A DNA stretch of 64,000 nucleotides from Promethearchaeota archaeon. GTDB taxonomy: Archaea > Asgardarchaeota > Thorarchaeia > Thorarchaeales > Thorarchaeaceae. A model generated the notes under the pieces. It searched no databases, had not been told where the DNA came from, and saw only the letters and a program-made list of their open reading frames with translations. Each line of letters opens with the position of its first letter. Positions within the stretch are counted from its first letter, which is position 1. Location of the stretch: assembly GCA_014728035.1 (NCBI GenBank), contig WJMJ01000059.1, forward strand, positions 186,001-250,000. Direction: 5' to 3'. Below, piece after piece: positions 9,829-19,089 of the stretch. The position numbers and the translations under genes are program-made.

Positions 9829-10287
9829 CTAATACTTCTCTAATGCTGGAATCGCCTTTGAAAGTTCAGCTTTCAACCCAGATGAAAGCTTGTCCATATA
9901 TGACCTTCCAATGTCAGTAAGTACTCTGCCTTTGTTACCTTGTTTCTTTATGAAACCGGCTCTTTCAAGCTGTTGAAGTGCTGTACGTACTATTGCTCCA
10001 CTGCCGCGATGAAATCTACTTGGTTTTGATCCCCTTCGTTTTCTACCTCCATAGCTGATACGAAGTCTTTCTGTACCAATTGGACCTCTTAGGTAGACCT
10101 TTCTCAAAATACTGGCACATCTTACATGCCACCAGTCATCTGATTCTGGGGCTCTTTCCTTATGGACTCCTGTTTTAACAAAATCCGCCCATTCGGGAGG
10201 TTTGATTTCTTTTCGGGATTTCAGCTCTTGTGCAAGACGCCGAATGTATATATTTGCTGGGATATCGTAGACAGTGGGCATTGTCAA
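9829..10287 (-). CDS. rps19e: Ribosomal protein S19e
   Basis: TVYDIPANIYIRRLAQELKS, DWWHVRCASILRKVYLRGPIG, YGGRKRRGSKP. Confidence 0.96.
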   Translation of the reverse strand: MTMPTVYDIPANIYIRRLAQELKSRKEIKPPEWADFVKTGVHKERAPESDDWWHVRCASILRKVYLRGPIGTERLRISYGGRKRRGSKPSRFHRGSGAIVRTALQQLERAGFIKKQGNKGRVLTDIGRSYMDKLSSGLKAELSKAIPALEKY

Positions 10288-10408
10288 TCACCATTTCTGC
10301 TATGAGCAGGTCACAGCACTCTATCTAGGCTGATGGCCTAACTCAGAAGGCTGGAAACGCAACTTATGAGTTAACATAAAAGACTATCGTTGTAATCGGA
10401 ATTTGAGT

Positions 10409-10678
10409 TTATCTTTTCCTTGGTCTGAATATTACAGCCGTATTTCCTCGAATTCCAATCAACTGTGCTTTGGTTTTGGAGCAGAGATTCACGAATATCT
10501 CCTTTTTTGGACCCATGTCTAGTGCACTTCTGAGCAAGCGCACTTTGATGTATTCGTGTCTTTTTAAGAGGCGTTTCGCCTCAGCTATCACTCTCTCGTT
10601 TAACCCTGCCTTTCCAATCTGCAGCATGGTCGGGTCTTGCCATGCCATGCCAACTCTTGTTGCATCGGGTTTAGTCAT
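10409..10678 (-). CDS. YhbY/CRS1 RNA-binding protein
   Basis: QIGKAGLNERVIAEAKRLLKRHEYIKVRL ... GNTAVIFRP. Confidence 0.85.
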   Translation of the reverse strand: MTKPDATRVGMAWQDPTMLQIGKAGLNERVIAEAKRLLKRHEYIKVRLLRSALDMGPKKEIFVNLCSKTKAQLIGIRGNTAVIFRPRKR

Positions 10679-10711
10679 TCCAGTTCAATTCAATTTTCTA
10701 AACATGCTTCT

Positions 10712-11035
10712 TTAAGCTTGTCTTGTGACTAATATTCTCTTAATTGCTCCACAATTCTTGCATGTAATAGTCATATGCTTTGTTCGATTGTGACGAATAC
10801 GCACTTGACAATTTCGACCATAAACATATACTGATCCACAATTCTTGCATATTCTTTGTCCTATTTCCTGAGGAAGTTTTATCCTGGCCTTTGCAGCAAT
10901 TTTCCTTGCAGTGTTAACCCATTCTCTTGCAAGTTCTGGCCTAGATATTGCATATTTCTTTGCCTCTTTCCAAAGAACGTGAATCCGCTCTGTTGCAATT
11001 TCTATCCTTTTCTTTTTGGCTCTTCTTTTTACCAT
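10712..11035 (-). CDS. rnp4: RNase P protein component 4 (Rpp21/Rpr2)
   Basis: CKNCGSVYVYGRNCQVRIR ... ITCKNCGAIKR zinc ribbon. Confidence 0.9.
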   Translation of the reverse strand: MVKRRAKKKRIEIATERIHVLWKEAKKYAISRPELAREWVNTARKIAAKARIKLPQEIGQRICKNCGSVYVYGRNCQVRIRHNRTKHMTITCKNCGAIKRILVTRQA

Positions 11036-11092
11036 GTTATCTGTAATTGATTCATACTCCTTAAAACATTCTCAACTTATTGTGATGTAGGT

Positions 11093-11815
11093 GTGCTGAT
11101 GCTACATATTATCCTCTTGGAATGTGGAATCGAACTGGTTCCCTCTGAACTTACCGCTCTAAAACCAGTTCAGAAACACGCGGGAAGGCGAAAGAAAAGA
11201 CCTAACGACCTTCTTCTTGATCAATCATATCATGGAATGGTAATGCCCCGTCTTGAAGACCATGAAAGAAGAGGCCGACCAGACATCGTATATCTTTCAC
11301 TTCACTCCTTACTTGAGACCCCGCTTTGTAAGCATGATGGTTTACGAGTCTATCTCCATCTACGCGATGGTCGTATTATACGGGTAAATCCCAAGGTGCG
11401 GATTCCACGAAATCAGGAACGTTTTAACGGATTAATAGAACAATTGCTTTCTATCGGAAAAGTTCCTCCTACTGGGGACATATTGTTAGAAGTCACAGAC
11501 CATACACTTTCATCTCTACTTTCAGAAATCAAGAAATCTAGCACTTCTGTTGAGTGTTTTTTGGCTGATGAATCTGGCAGTGATACAACATTTAGTCAAC
11601 TTGTCGAAATCTTTCCTGTTGAATTAGACCAATCTGTAGTTTTTGGTATTGGTGCTTTTCCTCACGGAGAATTCTCTTCTTCTGTCCGTAGCCTCTTTGA
11701 AACTCCCCTCTGTTTTGACAATGGTGTGATGATGGCTTGGCATGTCTGTGCAGAAATTTTGTGGGCATATTCAAAGAAATTTGAGATTATTCGTAAGCGA
11801 TATGATACAGACTAA
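11093..11815 (+). CDS. nep1: rRNA small subunit pseudouridine methyltransferase Nep1
   Basis: ECGIELVP, GRPDIVYLSLHSLLETPL, IRVNPKVRIPRNQERFNGLIEQLL. Confidence 0.92.
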   Translation: MLMLHIILLECGIELVPSELTALKPVQKHAGRRKKRPNDLLLDQSYHGMVMPRLEDHERRGRPDIVYLSLHSLLETPLCKHDGLRVYLHLRDGRIIRVNPKVRIPRNQERFNGLIEQLLSIGKVPPTGDILLEVTDHTLSSLLSEIKKSSTSVECFLADESGSDTTFSQLVEIFPVELDQSVVFGIGAFPHGEFSSSVRSLFETPLCFDNGVMMAWHVCAEILWAYSKKFEIIRKRYDTD

Positions 11816-11985
11816 TCTTTTCTTTCCCTGACACCACCCGCAACACATTGCATCACTTCATTGACCGTCAAGAACAATATCCTTAAATCTCTACAAAGTG
11901 GTCCGATTATCAGTCGTGTACAATCCTTACATGGCTTATCCGAACACCTCTCTCTGAGGTTTGTTCAAATATCTGTCTAAACATC

Positions 11986-12090
11986 GCGGTTGTTGTCTAG
12001 CCGTGTCAAACTTCTTGGCGCGGGGCGATGGGGCTAGGATTCCAGCCTTCCAAGCTGGTGGCCCGGGTTCAATTCCCGGCGACCGCACCA
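11986..12090 (+). tRNA. tRNA-Gly(UCC) with D-loop intron (~12001-12028)
   Basis: Acceptor GCGGTTG (11986) pairs with CGACCGC; anticodon arm CCAGC-CTTCCAA-GCTGG; T arm CCGGG-TTCAATT-CCCGG; encoded CCA. Works only if a ~28-nt D-loop intron is removed. Confidence 0.9.
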
Positions 12091-12102
12091 TCTTCATCTC
12101 TT

Positions 12103-12825
12103 TTAATTTCCGTCAGCTTTGTCAATGAGTGATTTTGCAGTGCGCATGTGATTCTCTAGTGCTGCTTTATCATATGATTGACTCATGAGAGCAAGTACTT
12201 GGATTACTCCTGTAAGATTGAAGCTTCTTTTCTTGAGCATCTCAATTAGTCTTCTATCTGCGGAAGGACAAAGGACAGTATAATGGATTATTTTATCGAA
12301 ACAGAGAACGAAACGTTTCCATAGGGGACTTCCTCTCTCTATGATATCTATTGCTTGGTTTCGATACTTCTGCCAATTTTTCTCAATTGCATTTAGCAAC
12401 TGGTCGAAAAACGGCTCAAATTCGTTATCATTCAGTGTTGTTCTCAGAGATGTGAACAGACACATTGGATAGTATGGCACCTCTCCACTGGGATTATAGA
12501 ACTCGTCTAAGCTAGCCACTCCCCAAGAAAAAGGAAAGAGCAAATAATAGCCTTGTGCCAAACCAACAATCTTCTTCTCTGACTGATTTTCTGCCCAGAT
12601 TGAGAATATGCGAGTGCTCCGTTTATCGATATCTGGTATTTCTTTTCCCCATGGATGAATATTAGAGAAATCTATGACATATGGCCCTGTTTCTTCAGTG
12701 ACATGAACCGTCCCTCTCTCAGTGGATTCATAAAGTAATTCAATTACACTTTCCGAGTCAAATTTTGCCATCTGATCAGATGTGGCTTGCTTCACTCTCC
12801 CATCATGAAAAATAATCTGCATCAT
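12103..12825 (-). CDS. Hypothetical protein (240 aa)
   Basis: Long ORF, no family recognised. Confidence 0.7.
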   Translation of the reverse strand: MMQIIFHDGRVKQATSDQMAKFDSESVIELLYESTERGTVHVTEETGPYVIDFSNIHPWGKEIPDIDKRSTRIFSIWAENQSEKKIVGLAQGYYLLFPFSWGVASLDEFYNPSGEVPYYPMCLFTSLRTTLNDNEFEPFFDQLLNAIEKNWQKYRNQAIDIIERGSPLWKRFVLCFDKIIHYTVLCPSADRRLIEMLKKRSFNLTGVIQVLALMSQSYDKAALENHMRTAKSLIDKADGN

Positions 12826-12977
12826 TTAACCTCTAGCTATGTTGTTTCATTCTTTTTGAATGTATAAATTCACTGTGATTCATATCAGTATCACAACCTT
12901 TTTTTCCAATCTACTTAGAACTTTTCTCTGATTCACTCAGTACCAATAATCTTAGACTCACTCTCAGAGGCTTATTC

Positions 12978-14987
12978 ATGGACTCCTTGAAACACAATGG
13001 CATTCTTGTACTTCGACCACCAGAACCACATGGTTTTGTAATAACAGTAAAAGGCAAAGAGATCACACTAGATAATCTACAGGAAGAGATGGCTATTGCT
13101 TGGGTTAAGAAGTTAGGAACTCCTTATGTTGAGGATCCCGTTTTCATTGAGAATTTCATGAGCGATTTTTCAAAGATGCTTGAACTTGATGATCCTCCCT
13201 CTACTGATGAAGTTGATTTCTCACAAGTAATCAAATATGTAGAATCCGAACGGGCTCGAAAAGAAGGGATGACCAAGGAAGAAAAGAAACAGGCAAGAGA
13301 AGAACGAAAAGTCATTCGTGAAGAGCTCAAAGAAAAATATGGCTATGTCTATGTTGATGGAGAACGAATGGAGCTTGCGAACTATCAGACTGAACCCTCT
13401 GGCATCTTCATGGGTAGAGGCGAACATCCTCTTCGTGGAAGATGGAAAGTTGGGGCTACTGAACAAGATATTACCCTCAATCTTAGTCCTGATGCAGAGA
13501 TTCCTCCTGGTGATTGGGGAGAAATCGTCTGGAAACCCGATTGTCTCTGGATTGCGAAATGGAAAGATGAACTGACTGGAAAAAACAAGTACATCTGGTT
13601 TCATGATAGCACCCCTATAAAGCAAGAGCGTGAAGAAGCAAAGTTTGACAAAGCTGTTAAATTTGAAAAAAGGCTGGATGAGGTCCGTGCACATATCTCA
13701 AAAGGACTTCTTTCCGATGATTCAAAAGTCCGTATGATTGCTGCGGCATGTTATCTTATTGACCGGCTCAGTCTTCGAGTTGGTGACGAAAAAGATCCAG
13801 ATGAAGCTGATACCGTTGGTGCAACTACTTTGCGAGTTGAACACTTAACATTCTTGGATGGTGTTGTAAAGTTCGATTTTTTGGGAAAAGATAGCGTTCC
13901 TTGGCATAAAGAGTTGGACATGCCTCCTGATGTTTATAGAGTATTCAGGGAGCTTTACGATCGTGCTCAAGAAAGGTTGCAGGATTTCAAAGCGAAGAAA
14001 CGCAAAAAGACCAAAGCTGATCCAAAAAAGATTGCACAAATATTTCCTCGTGTACGAAGCAGCCACGTAAACCAGTTTTTGAGTGAAGTAGACCCTGAAT
14101 TTTCTGCTAAAGTCTTTCGCACGAGTCGTGCTACTGCTATAATGCGTGAAGAACTAGCTTCTAGTGGTGTCAAGAAGACAGACCCTGACTTTGTAAAGAA
14201 ATCTGCAGCAAAACGAGCTAATCTTGAAGTAGCTCGGGTCATGAACCACACTAAGCAGGCTCCTAAAGGTTGGAAAAAAAGGGCAAAACGGTATGAAGAA
14301 CGATTGAAAAAAGCAGATACACGGATTGAAAAGGCCAAACTAAAGGTGAAAGAAGCCAAGAAGAAGTATAGAGCACGTAAGCGTAAGGAAGCCTCTACAC
14401 TAAAGAAACGAAAGGCTACCATAAAGAAAAAGGAAGAACTAGTTGAAAAATACAAAGGATACTATGATTCTTGGGTTGAAAAACGAAAGGGTGCTAAGGA
14501 AACTTGGGATCGAGCTCGCGAGCGAAAGCGAACTATTCGTAGTAGCACACGAAAATCAAATCGTACTAAACAAGAACGTCTCGAAGAGGCTCAAGAACGA
14601 ATCGATAGAACCCGTGGTACTCTAGACGAATATAGAACTAAGACCGACAAGGCGAGAAAACGTTACCAGAAGAGCAAGGAGTCTCTTGAGAAGAAAAAGG
14701 CGGCATTGGAGAAATGGAAAGAAAAATCAGCTGCTAGAATCGAGCGTGCAAAACAACGTGTCCAAAAAGAGAAAGAACGGGTCAAGAAAGCTGATTTGGC
14801 AAAGAAAAAAATAGAAATGGATTACGCACTTGCAAAAGAAGGTAAAACTCTCAACCTTGGAACATCTTTGAAATCCTATATTCATCCGCGTGTTGTGTAC
14901 AAATGGTGCCAGAAAGTAGATTATGATTGGAGAAAAATCTACTCTAAGGCGTTGGAACGGAAGTTCGATTGGGTCGAAAATTGCTGA
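12978..14987 (+). CDS. DNA topoisomerase IB, eukaryotic type
   Basis: N-terminal TopIB core (WKDELTGKNKYIWF...DRLSLRVGDEKDPDEADTVGATTLRVEH), catalytic-Tyr region LGTSLKSYIHPRVVYKWCQK, very long Lys/Glu-rich linker. Confidence 0.94.
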   Translation: MDSLKHNGILVLRPPEPHGFVITVKGKEITLDNLQEEMAIAWVKKLGTPYVEDPVFIENFMSDFSKMLELDDPPSTDEVDFSQVIKYVESERARKEGMTKEEKKQAREERKVIREELKEKYGYVYVDGERMELANYQTEPSGIFMGRGEHPLRGRWKVGATEQDITLNLSPDAEIPPGDWGEIVWKPDCLWIAKWKDELTGKNKYIWFHDSTPIKQEREEAKFDKAVKFEKRLDEVRAHISKGLLSDDSKVRMIAAACYLIDRLSLRVGDEKDPDEADTVGATTLRVEHLTFLDGVVKFDFLGKDSVPWHKELDMPPDVYRVFRELYDRAQERLQDFKAKKRKKTKADPKKIAQIFPRVRSSHVNQFLSEVDPEFSAKVFRTSRATAIMREELASSGVKKTDPDFVKKSAAKRANLEVARVMNHTKQAPKGWKKRAKRYEERLKKADTRIEKAKLKVKEAKKKYRARKRKEASTLKKRKATIKKKEELVEKYKGYYDSWVEKRKGAKETWDRARERKRTIRSSTRKSNRTKQERLEEAQERIDRTRGTLDEYRTKTDKARKRYQKSKESLEKKKAALEKWKEKSAARIERAKQRVQKEKERVKKADLAKKKIEMDYALAKEGKTLNLGTSLKSYIHPRVVYKWCQKVDYDWRKIYSKALERKFDWVENC

Positions 14988-15000
14988 TTGGTTGTATCTA

Positions 15001-15450
15001 CTATAGTTTTAGTGAGCTCATAGGATCGTTCATGGTCTTTCCCTGAAGAAGAAACTCCTTGATTCGTCGTTCGATCTCATCTCGAGTTTCTCTGAATACG
15101 GTAAGAATCTCCATATGGGAGCCTTGGAATGCAGCAGGGTCTTCTAATGACCAATGGTCTATTTTCTTTGCTCCTGGAAATGTCGGACATTCTTGTTTTG
15201 CATGGTCACAGACAGTTATCACTATATCAAATGTCTGACCTTCAAACTCACTCAATAATTTCGGTCGTAGTCCTGTAGTATCAATTTCTTTTTCTTTCAG
15301 CACTTCGATTGCGAATGGATTAACTTCTGATGCGGGATTGGTTCCTGCACTAAAGACCTCGTATTTTCCTTCTCCAAGCTTTCGGAGAAGAGCCTCAGAC
15401 ATCTGACTTCTTGCAGAATTTCCGGTACAAAGAAAGAGTACTCGTTTCAG
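15001..15450 (-). CDS. ArsC-type low-MW phosphatase/arsenate reductase (start apparently CUG)
   Basis: In-frame upstream extension LKRVLFLCTGNSARSQMSE carries the CX5R P-loop; track ORF 15001..15402 lacks it. Confidence 0.85.
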   Translation of the reverse strand: MKRVLFLCTGNSARSQMSEALLRKLGEGKYEVFSAGTNPASEVNPFAIEVLKEKEIDTTGLRPKLLSEFEGQTFDIVITVCDHAKQECPTFPGAKKIDHWSLEDPAAFQGSHMEILTVFRETRDEIERRIKEFLLQGKTMNDPMSSLKL

Positions 15451-15529
15451 TCATATCATCTCCTTTACTTAAATTCATCGAAAAACATCGATATTTAACT
15501 TGCCTGCATACGATTCATACGAAAAACTT

Positions 15530-15763
15530 TCATTCCTCCGGAATGAATTCTGCTAACACTTCTCTAAGACGATCTCTGAAGCCATCCCCGTCCTCTTTCA
15601 GGCGTTTCCTCACCATTTTCCATGTTGCCGCACAATTTGGATAATCTACACTTAGCCAGTAGTGGAGTTTTTTATCGATGGCACTTTTATTGTCTTTTGT
15701 TACTTCTATACCAAGGTCACCAAGCAGTTTCTTCATCCGTGAATTACTGAAATAACAGGTCAT
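15530..15763 (-). CDS. Conserved hypothetical protein
   Basis: 77 aa compact ORF, MTCYFSNSRMKKLLGDLGIEVTKDNK... Confidence 0.6.
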   Translation of the reverse strand: MTCYFSNSRMKKLLGDLGIEVTKDNKSAIDKKLHYWLSVDYPNCAATWKMVRKRLKEDGDGFRDRLREVLAEFIPEE

Positions 15764-16156
15764 CGAACATCAAGTTGTGGCAACCACACTGATTGATAAG
15801 TTTCTCTGCTATTTATGGTACTTTTAAATAATCAAAGCTAATCCCCGTCTATTATGCAGTATTTTTTTGCATATTATTGCTGTTGAGATACAATCTTGTC
15901 AGCTTTATCTTTTCTTATGTGTATCGGGCCCAATCGAGCTTTCGGTGAGTTGCGAATGGTTGAGGACGGTGAGAAGAATCATATCCTCTTGCTGGAGTAA
16001 TACTACCACTGTCTGTAGGACCTGGTTGGCTAGTTTTTAGCTATAATAGGCTCGTATTGCTGTTTGATTTGGCATCAATCCAATATGTATTGATTAATTC
16101 ATGGAGATTATTACGAATTTACCAAGCTAGTCTGGTTCATCACACAGGATTGTCTG

Positions 16157-16660
16157 CTAATCTCTCTTTTCAGAAAGAGCACGTAAAGATTCTAACACAT
16201 CCTCATCAACACAATGCAGTTTGATCATTTTCTCTGTATCAATATCATAGATTAGAATGTTATACCATGTTCCTGCATCTTCATGGTCTTCAGAGATTTT
16301 CAGAAATTCGTTAGTTTTCTTGTCAATAAAGACAGAGCGTGGAATTGCTTCAATAATCCCGGCCCCTCTAACCTCAATAATCCTCTGATTAGTGAGGTAA
16401 TATGAGGTTCTCCTGATATTGATGAATCTTGCAAGATAGTATATAATACCAGCTAGTAACAGGATTGAAATTCCAATCCCCCATCTCTCGCCCAATACAA
16501 TTGCAGAAATTGGAATCACAAACACGGATGCCAATGGTAAGCATCCTCCACAAAACATTGTTAGGAAAGGAGTTCCTGCCTTTTCGTGCCAAATTACTTG
16601 TTCATCCGTTTTTAATCCGTATTCTGGTGGATTAAAGCGTTCTCGCTCAACATATGTCAT
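16157..16660 (-). CDS. Membrane protein with bacterial PH-like domain
   Basis: Two hydrophobic segments then TSYYLTNQRIIEVRGAGIIEAIPRSVF. Confidence 0.65.
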   Translation of the reverse strand: MTYVERERFNPPEYGLKTDEQVIWHEKAGTPFLTMFCGGCLPLASVFVIPISAIVLGERWGIGISILLLAGIIYYLARFINIRRTSYYLTNQRIIEVRGAGIIEAIPRSVFIDKKTNEFLKISEDHEDAGTWYNILIYDIDTEKMIKLHCVDEDVLESLRALSEKRD

Positions 16661-16768
16661 GAGAAATCAAAAATTGATTGTTTCTCTTGGATTTGAATCT
16701 TCTTAGCTACCAGAAAATACACCAACTATATGGTTTCAAATCTCGTTGCCCTCTGGAATTAGAAGAAA

Positions 16769-16843
16769 TGGTGCGCTCGCCGGGACTTGAACCCGGGCCG
16801 GATCCGTGGCAGGGATCCATCATAGCCACTAGACAACGAGCGC
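16769..16843 (-). tRNA. tRNA-Gly(GCC), CCA encoded, intronless
   Basis: GCGCTCG...CGAGCGC A CCA; anticodon arm GGATCC-CTGCCAC-GGATCC; D loop AGTGGCTA. Confidence 0.95.
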
Positions 16844-16963
16844 GATAAAACCCACGTTTTATTGTGCGGGTTTCAGAGAGAGTCCACGCTGATAAACTTC
16901 AACTGTGAATCCTTTCTGACCTATTCCGCATAGCATGCGTTAAAAAGCTTATCGAAGTAGTAA

Positions 16964-18148
16964 ATGTCAAGAAGGAATAATTCAATCCAGAACATGGGAG
17001 CAAACAGAATGCAGCGTTCGGGACCACGAAGAATGCAATGGCTGGATATAGCAAAAGGGTTTGGAATAATAATTGTAATGATTATCCATTCCATCATGCC
17101 CGTGGTAAATGCCATCTCGACGCATCTGAGTAGTTTTGTGATTCCACTATTTTTCTTTATGGCTGGAATAACCTATAATAATGAAAAGCATCGGGGCCGA
17201 TTGACAAGATTTGCAAAGACTCGGGGAAAACGTTTCTTGATTCCTTACTTTATTATCTACATTTTTGTTCTTCTGGTTCTTGTTCCTGCTAGTATCTTTG
17301 TCGAGCTTCCTATTACAGCAAATGAGCTATTTTTCTGGTTCATTTATGGTGCTGGTCCTCCATACATGGCCCTTCACATCTGGTTTTTACCAGTACTGTT
17401 CTTTGGGCTTCTTCTCTTTGCTGTTGGAGATCGTATTGCAAATGGGAATGAGTTTGCGCTTTTTGGAATTTTCGTTCTCTTAATGCCCCTTGCAGCATAT
17501 TTTCTTTGGATTATGTTTCAGCCCGTGCTTATACCCTGGCACCTCAGTAGTATTATGTTGGCATCGATCTTCGTATATGTTGGAAATACATTCCGATATA
17601 AGCGGGGTTTGACCCCCCTCACCAAGGACAATACTATCCTTGATATTCTTGCAGTTGTTATCTTATCTGCTATTACCCTTTTAGTATCCCAATTGAACGG
17701 ATATGTGGATATGGCAATGGATAACTATGGGGTATCACCTTTCTTGTATCTCATAACCGGAATCACGGGCTCGATTCTGATTCTTGTCCTATCTCATCTT
17801 ATGACAAAAAGCTCTCACGCTAGCCGATTCATGCTTGCATATGGTAGTCAGTCTCAAGAGATTTATGAGAGTCATCCTGCAGGGTTTCCTCTTACTGCCG
17901 GGCTGTTTATACTTCTTGGATTTTCCATTGCTGATTTAGCTAATTTGCATCTAGTACTATGGCCAGCAAGGTTTATTGCTGCTATGCTTGTTGGTTACTA
18001 CTTTGTAAAATATGGTGTCAACAGAAGCAGAGTACTATCCTTCATCTTCAGAGGTGTTGCAAAGACTGAGGCCGGAAGAAAGACTAGTAAACTACCTGGT
18101 TCTGAGAAGCCCACTGAGCTGCCGTATTCGAAGCATTCGGAAAGTTGA
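16964..18148 (+). CDS. Acyltransferase-3-like integral membrane protein
   Basis: MQWLDIAKGFGIIIVMIIHS ... PLFFFMAGI; ~10 hydrophobic helices. Confidence 0.8.
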   Translation: MSRRNNSIQNMGANRMQRSGPRRMQWLDIAKGFGIIIVMIIHSIMPVVNAISTHLSSFVIPLFFFMAGITYNNEKHRGRLTRFAKTRGKRFLIPYFIIYIFVLLVLVPASIFVELPITANELFFWFIYGAGPPYMALHIWFLPVLFFGLLLFAVGDRIANGNEFALFGIFVLLMPLAAYFLWIMFQPVLIPWHLSSIMLASIFVYVGNTFRYKRGLTPLTKDNTILDILAVVILSAITLLVSQLNGYVDMAMDNYGVSPFLYLITGITGSILILVLSHLMTKSSHASRFMLAYGSQSQEIYESHPAGFPLTAGLFILLGFSIADLANLHLVLWPARFIAAMLVGYYFVKYGVNRSRVLSFIFRGVAKTEAGRKTSKLPGSEKPTELPYSKHSES

Positions 18149-19003
18149 TTCGCATTCGATTTCTGCCTTAGTACGTTCATGAAGATCCATTGCCATAAAA
18201 TCTCCATTAATCCAAAATCCTTCCTCTTTGTGACTTAACATACATTCGGGAAACAGATATGTTCCCTTTGGGGTTCTATATGATTCTAAATCTCCGAGTG
18301 CTTTTCTAAACCATTTACTCTCTTGAATAATCCATAGTGGTGCTAGCAATTCCAAAATGAGTAGTAAGTTGTTTTGTCGTTTTTCCACTTTTGAAATGAT
18401 GCTTGACAAGAGATAGTCACATCTTTCAGCTTGACTCATCTCATTCTTTTTCACTTCTTTACACACTTGAAAAACAATTTCCTCTATTTGATTTCGAGTG
18501 AATTCGTTTTTCATGAGGGTCTGCATATGGCTAAGACCAATGACATCATAAATTGAAATGTTCTGAGGATTTTTGTTCAAGTCCCCAAGTCTGTCGTGAT
18601 ACATGTTTTGGACTGGACGTATGGAACCATATCCTGTTAGAGAAAGAAATGCGCTTACGATTTGACAATCCTGGGATTTCGGATCATTGTTTCGCTTCAA
18701 CCAAACTCGATACGGCAAGGTCTTTAGATCAAAGAGCTGCATTCCAGCCCGTATTCCCATTTGGAATAGTATGCCCATTATATTTTCGAATGCGTAGAGA
18801 GATGCTGAGTGGATTGATTCTGAATTGATTTCATTTGGTATTGCTTCGACCAGCTCCACTATGGCTGGGTCCATTTCCAACACGGAGAATGTTCTTCCAA
18901 CTTCTCCAATATCTGGTCTGTCTAGAATGTCAATCAAAGTACGAAATTTCACAGTGGTACCTGCGTTATTGACCAGCCAGTTAGTCAGCTCGAAATCCTG
19001 TAT
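18092..19003 (-). CDS. Hypothetical protein (alpha-toroid-like C-terminus?)
   Basis: ORF extends to 19090 with a TTG; SD GGAGG at ~19012-19016 points to a start near 19003; C-terminus FWINGDF...ESTFRMLRI. Confidence 0.65.
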   Translation of the reverse strand: MQDFELTNWLVNNAGTTVKFRTLIDILDRPDIGEVGRTFSVLEMDPAIVELVEAIPNEINSESIHSASLYAFENIMGILFQMGIRAGMQLFDLKTLPYRVWLKRNNDPKSQDCQIVSAFLSLTGYGSIRPVQNMYHDRLGDLNKNPQNISIYDVIGLSHMQTLMKNEFTRNQIEEIVFQVCKEVKKNEMSQAERCDYLLSSIISKVEKRQNNLLLILELLAPLWIIQESKWFRKALGDLESYRTPKGTYLFPECMLSHKEEGFWINGDFMAMDLHERTKAEIECESTFRMLRIRQLSGLLRTR

Positions 19004-19089
19004 TGTAGAAACCTCCTGTTTTCGTGGATAACATAGAGCAAAGCGCAGAGTTAATAGAAGTTGTTTTCTGTCGTGTTTATGAAAATGCA

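Noticed and set aside
10290-10408. Possible C/D box sRNA between S19e and YhbY genes
   Set aside because: Only loose C/D-like matches (ATGAGCA, CTGA); no convincing K-turn pairing or guide
12020-12090. tRNA-Gly read as starting at gcggggc (12020) without intron
   Set aside because: Acceptor would have only 4 of 7 pairs and the D arm is incomplete; starting at 11986 with a D-loop intron resolves everything
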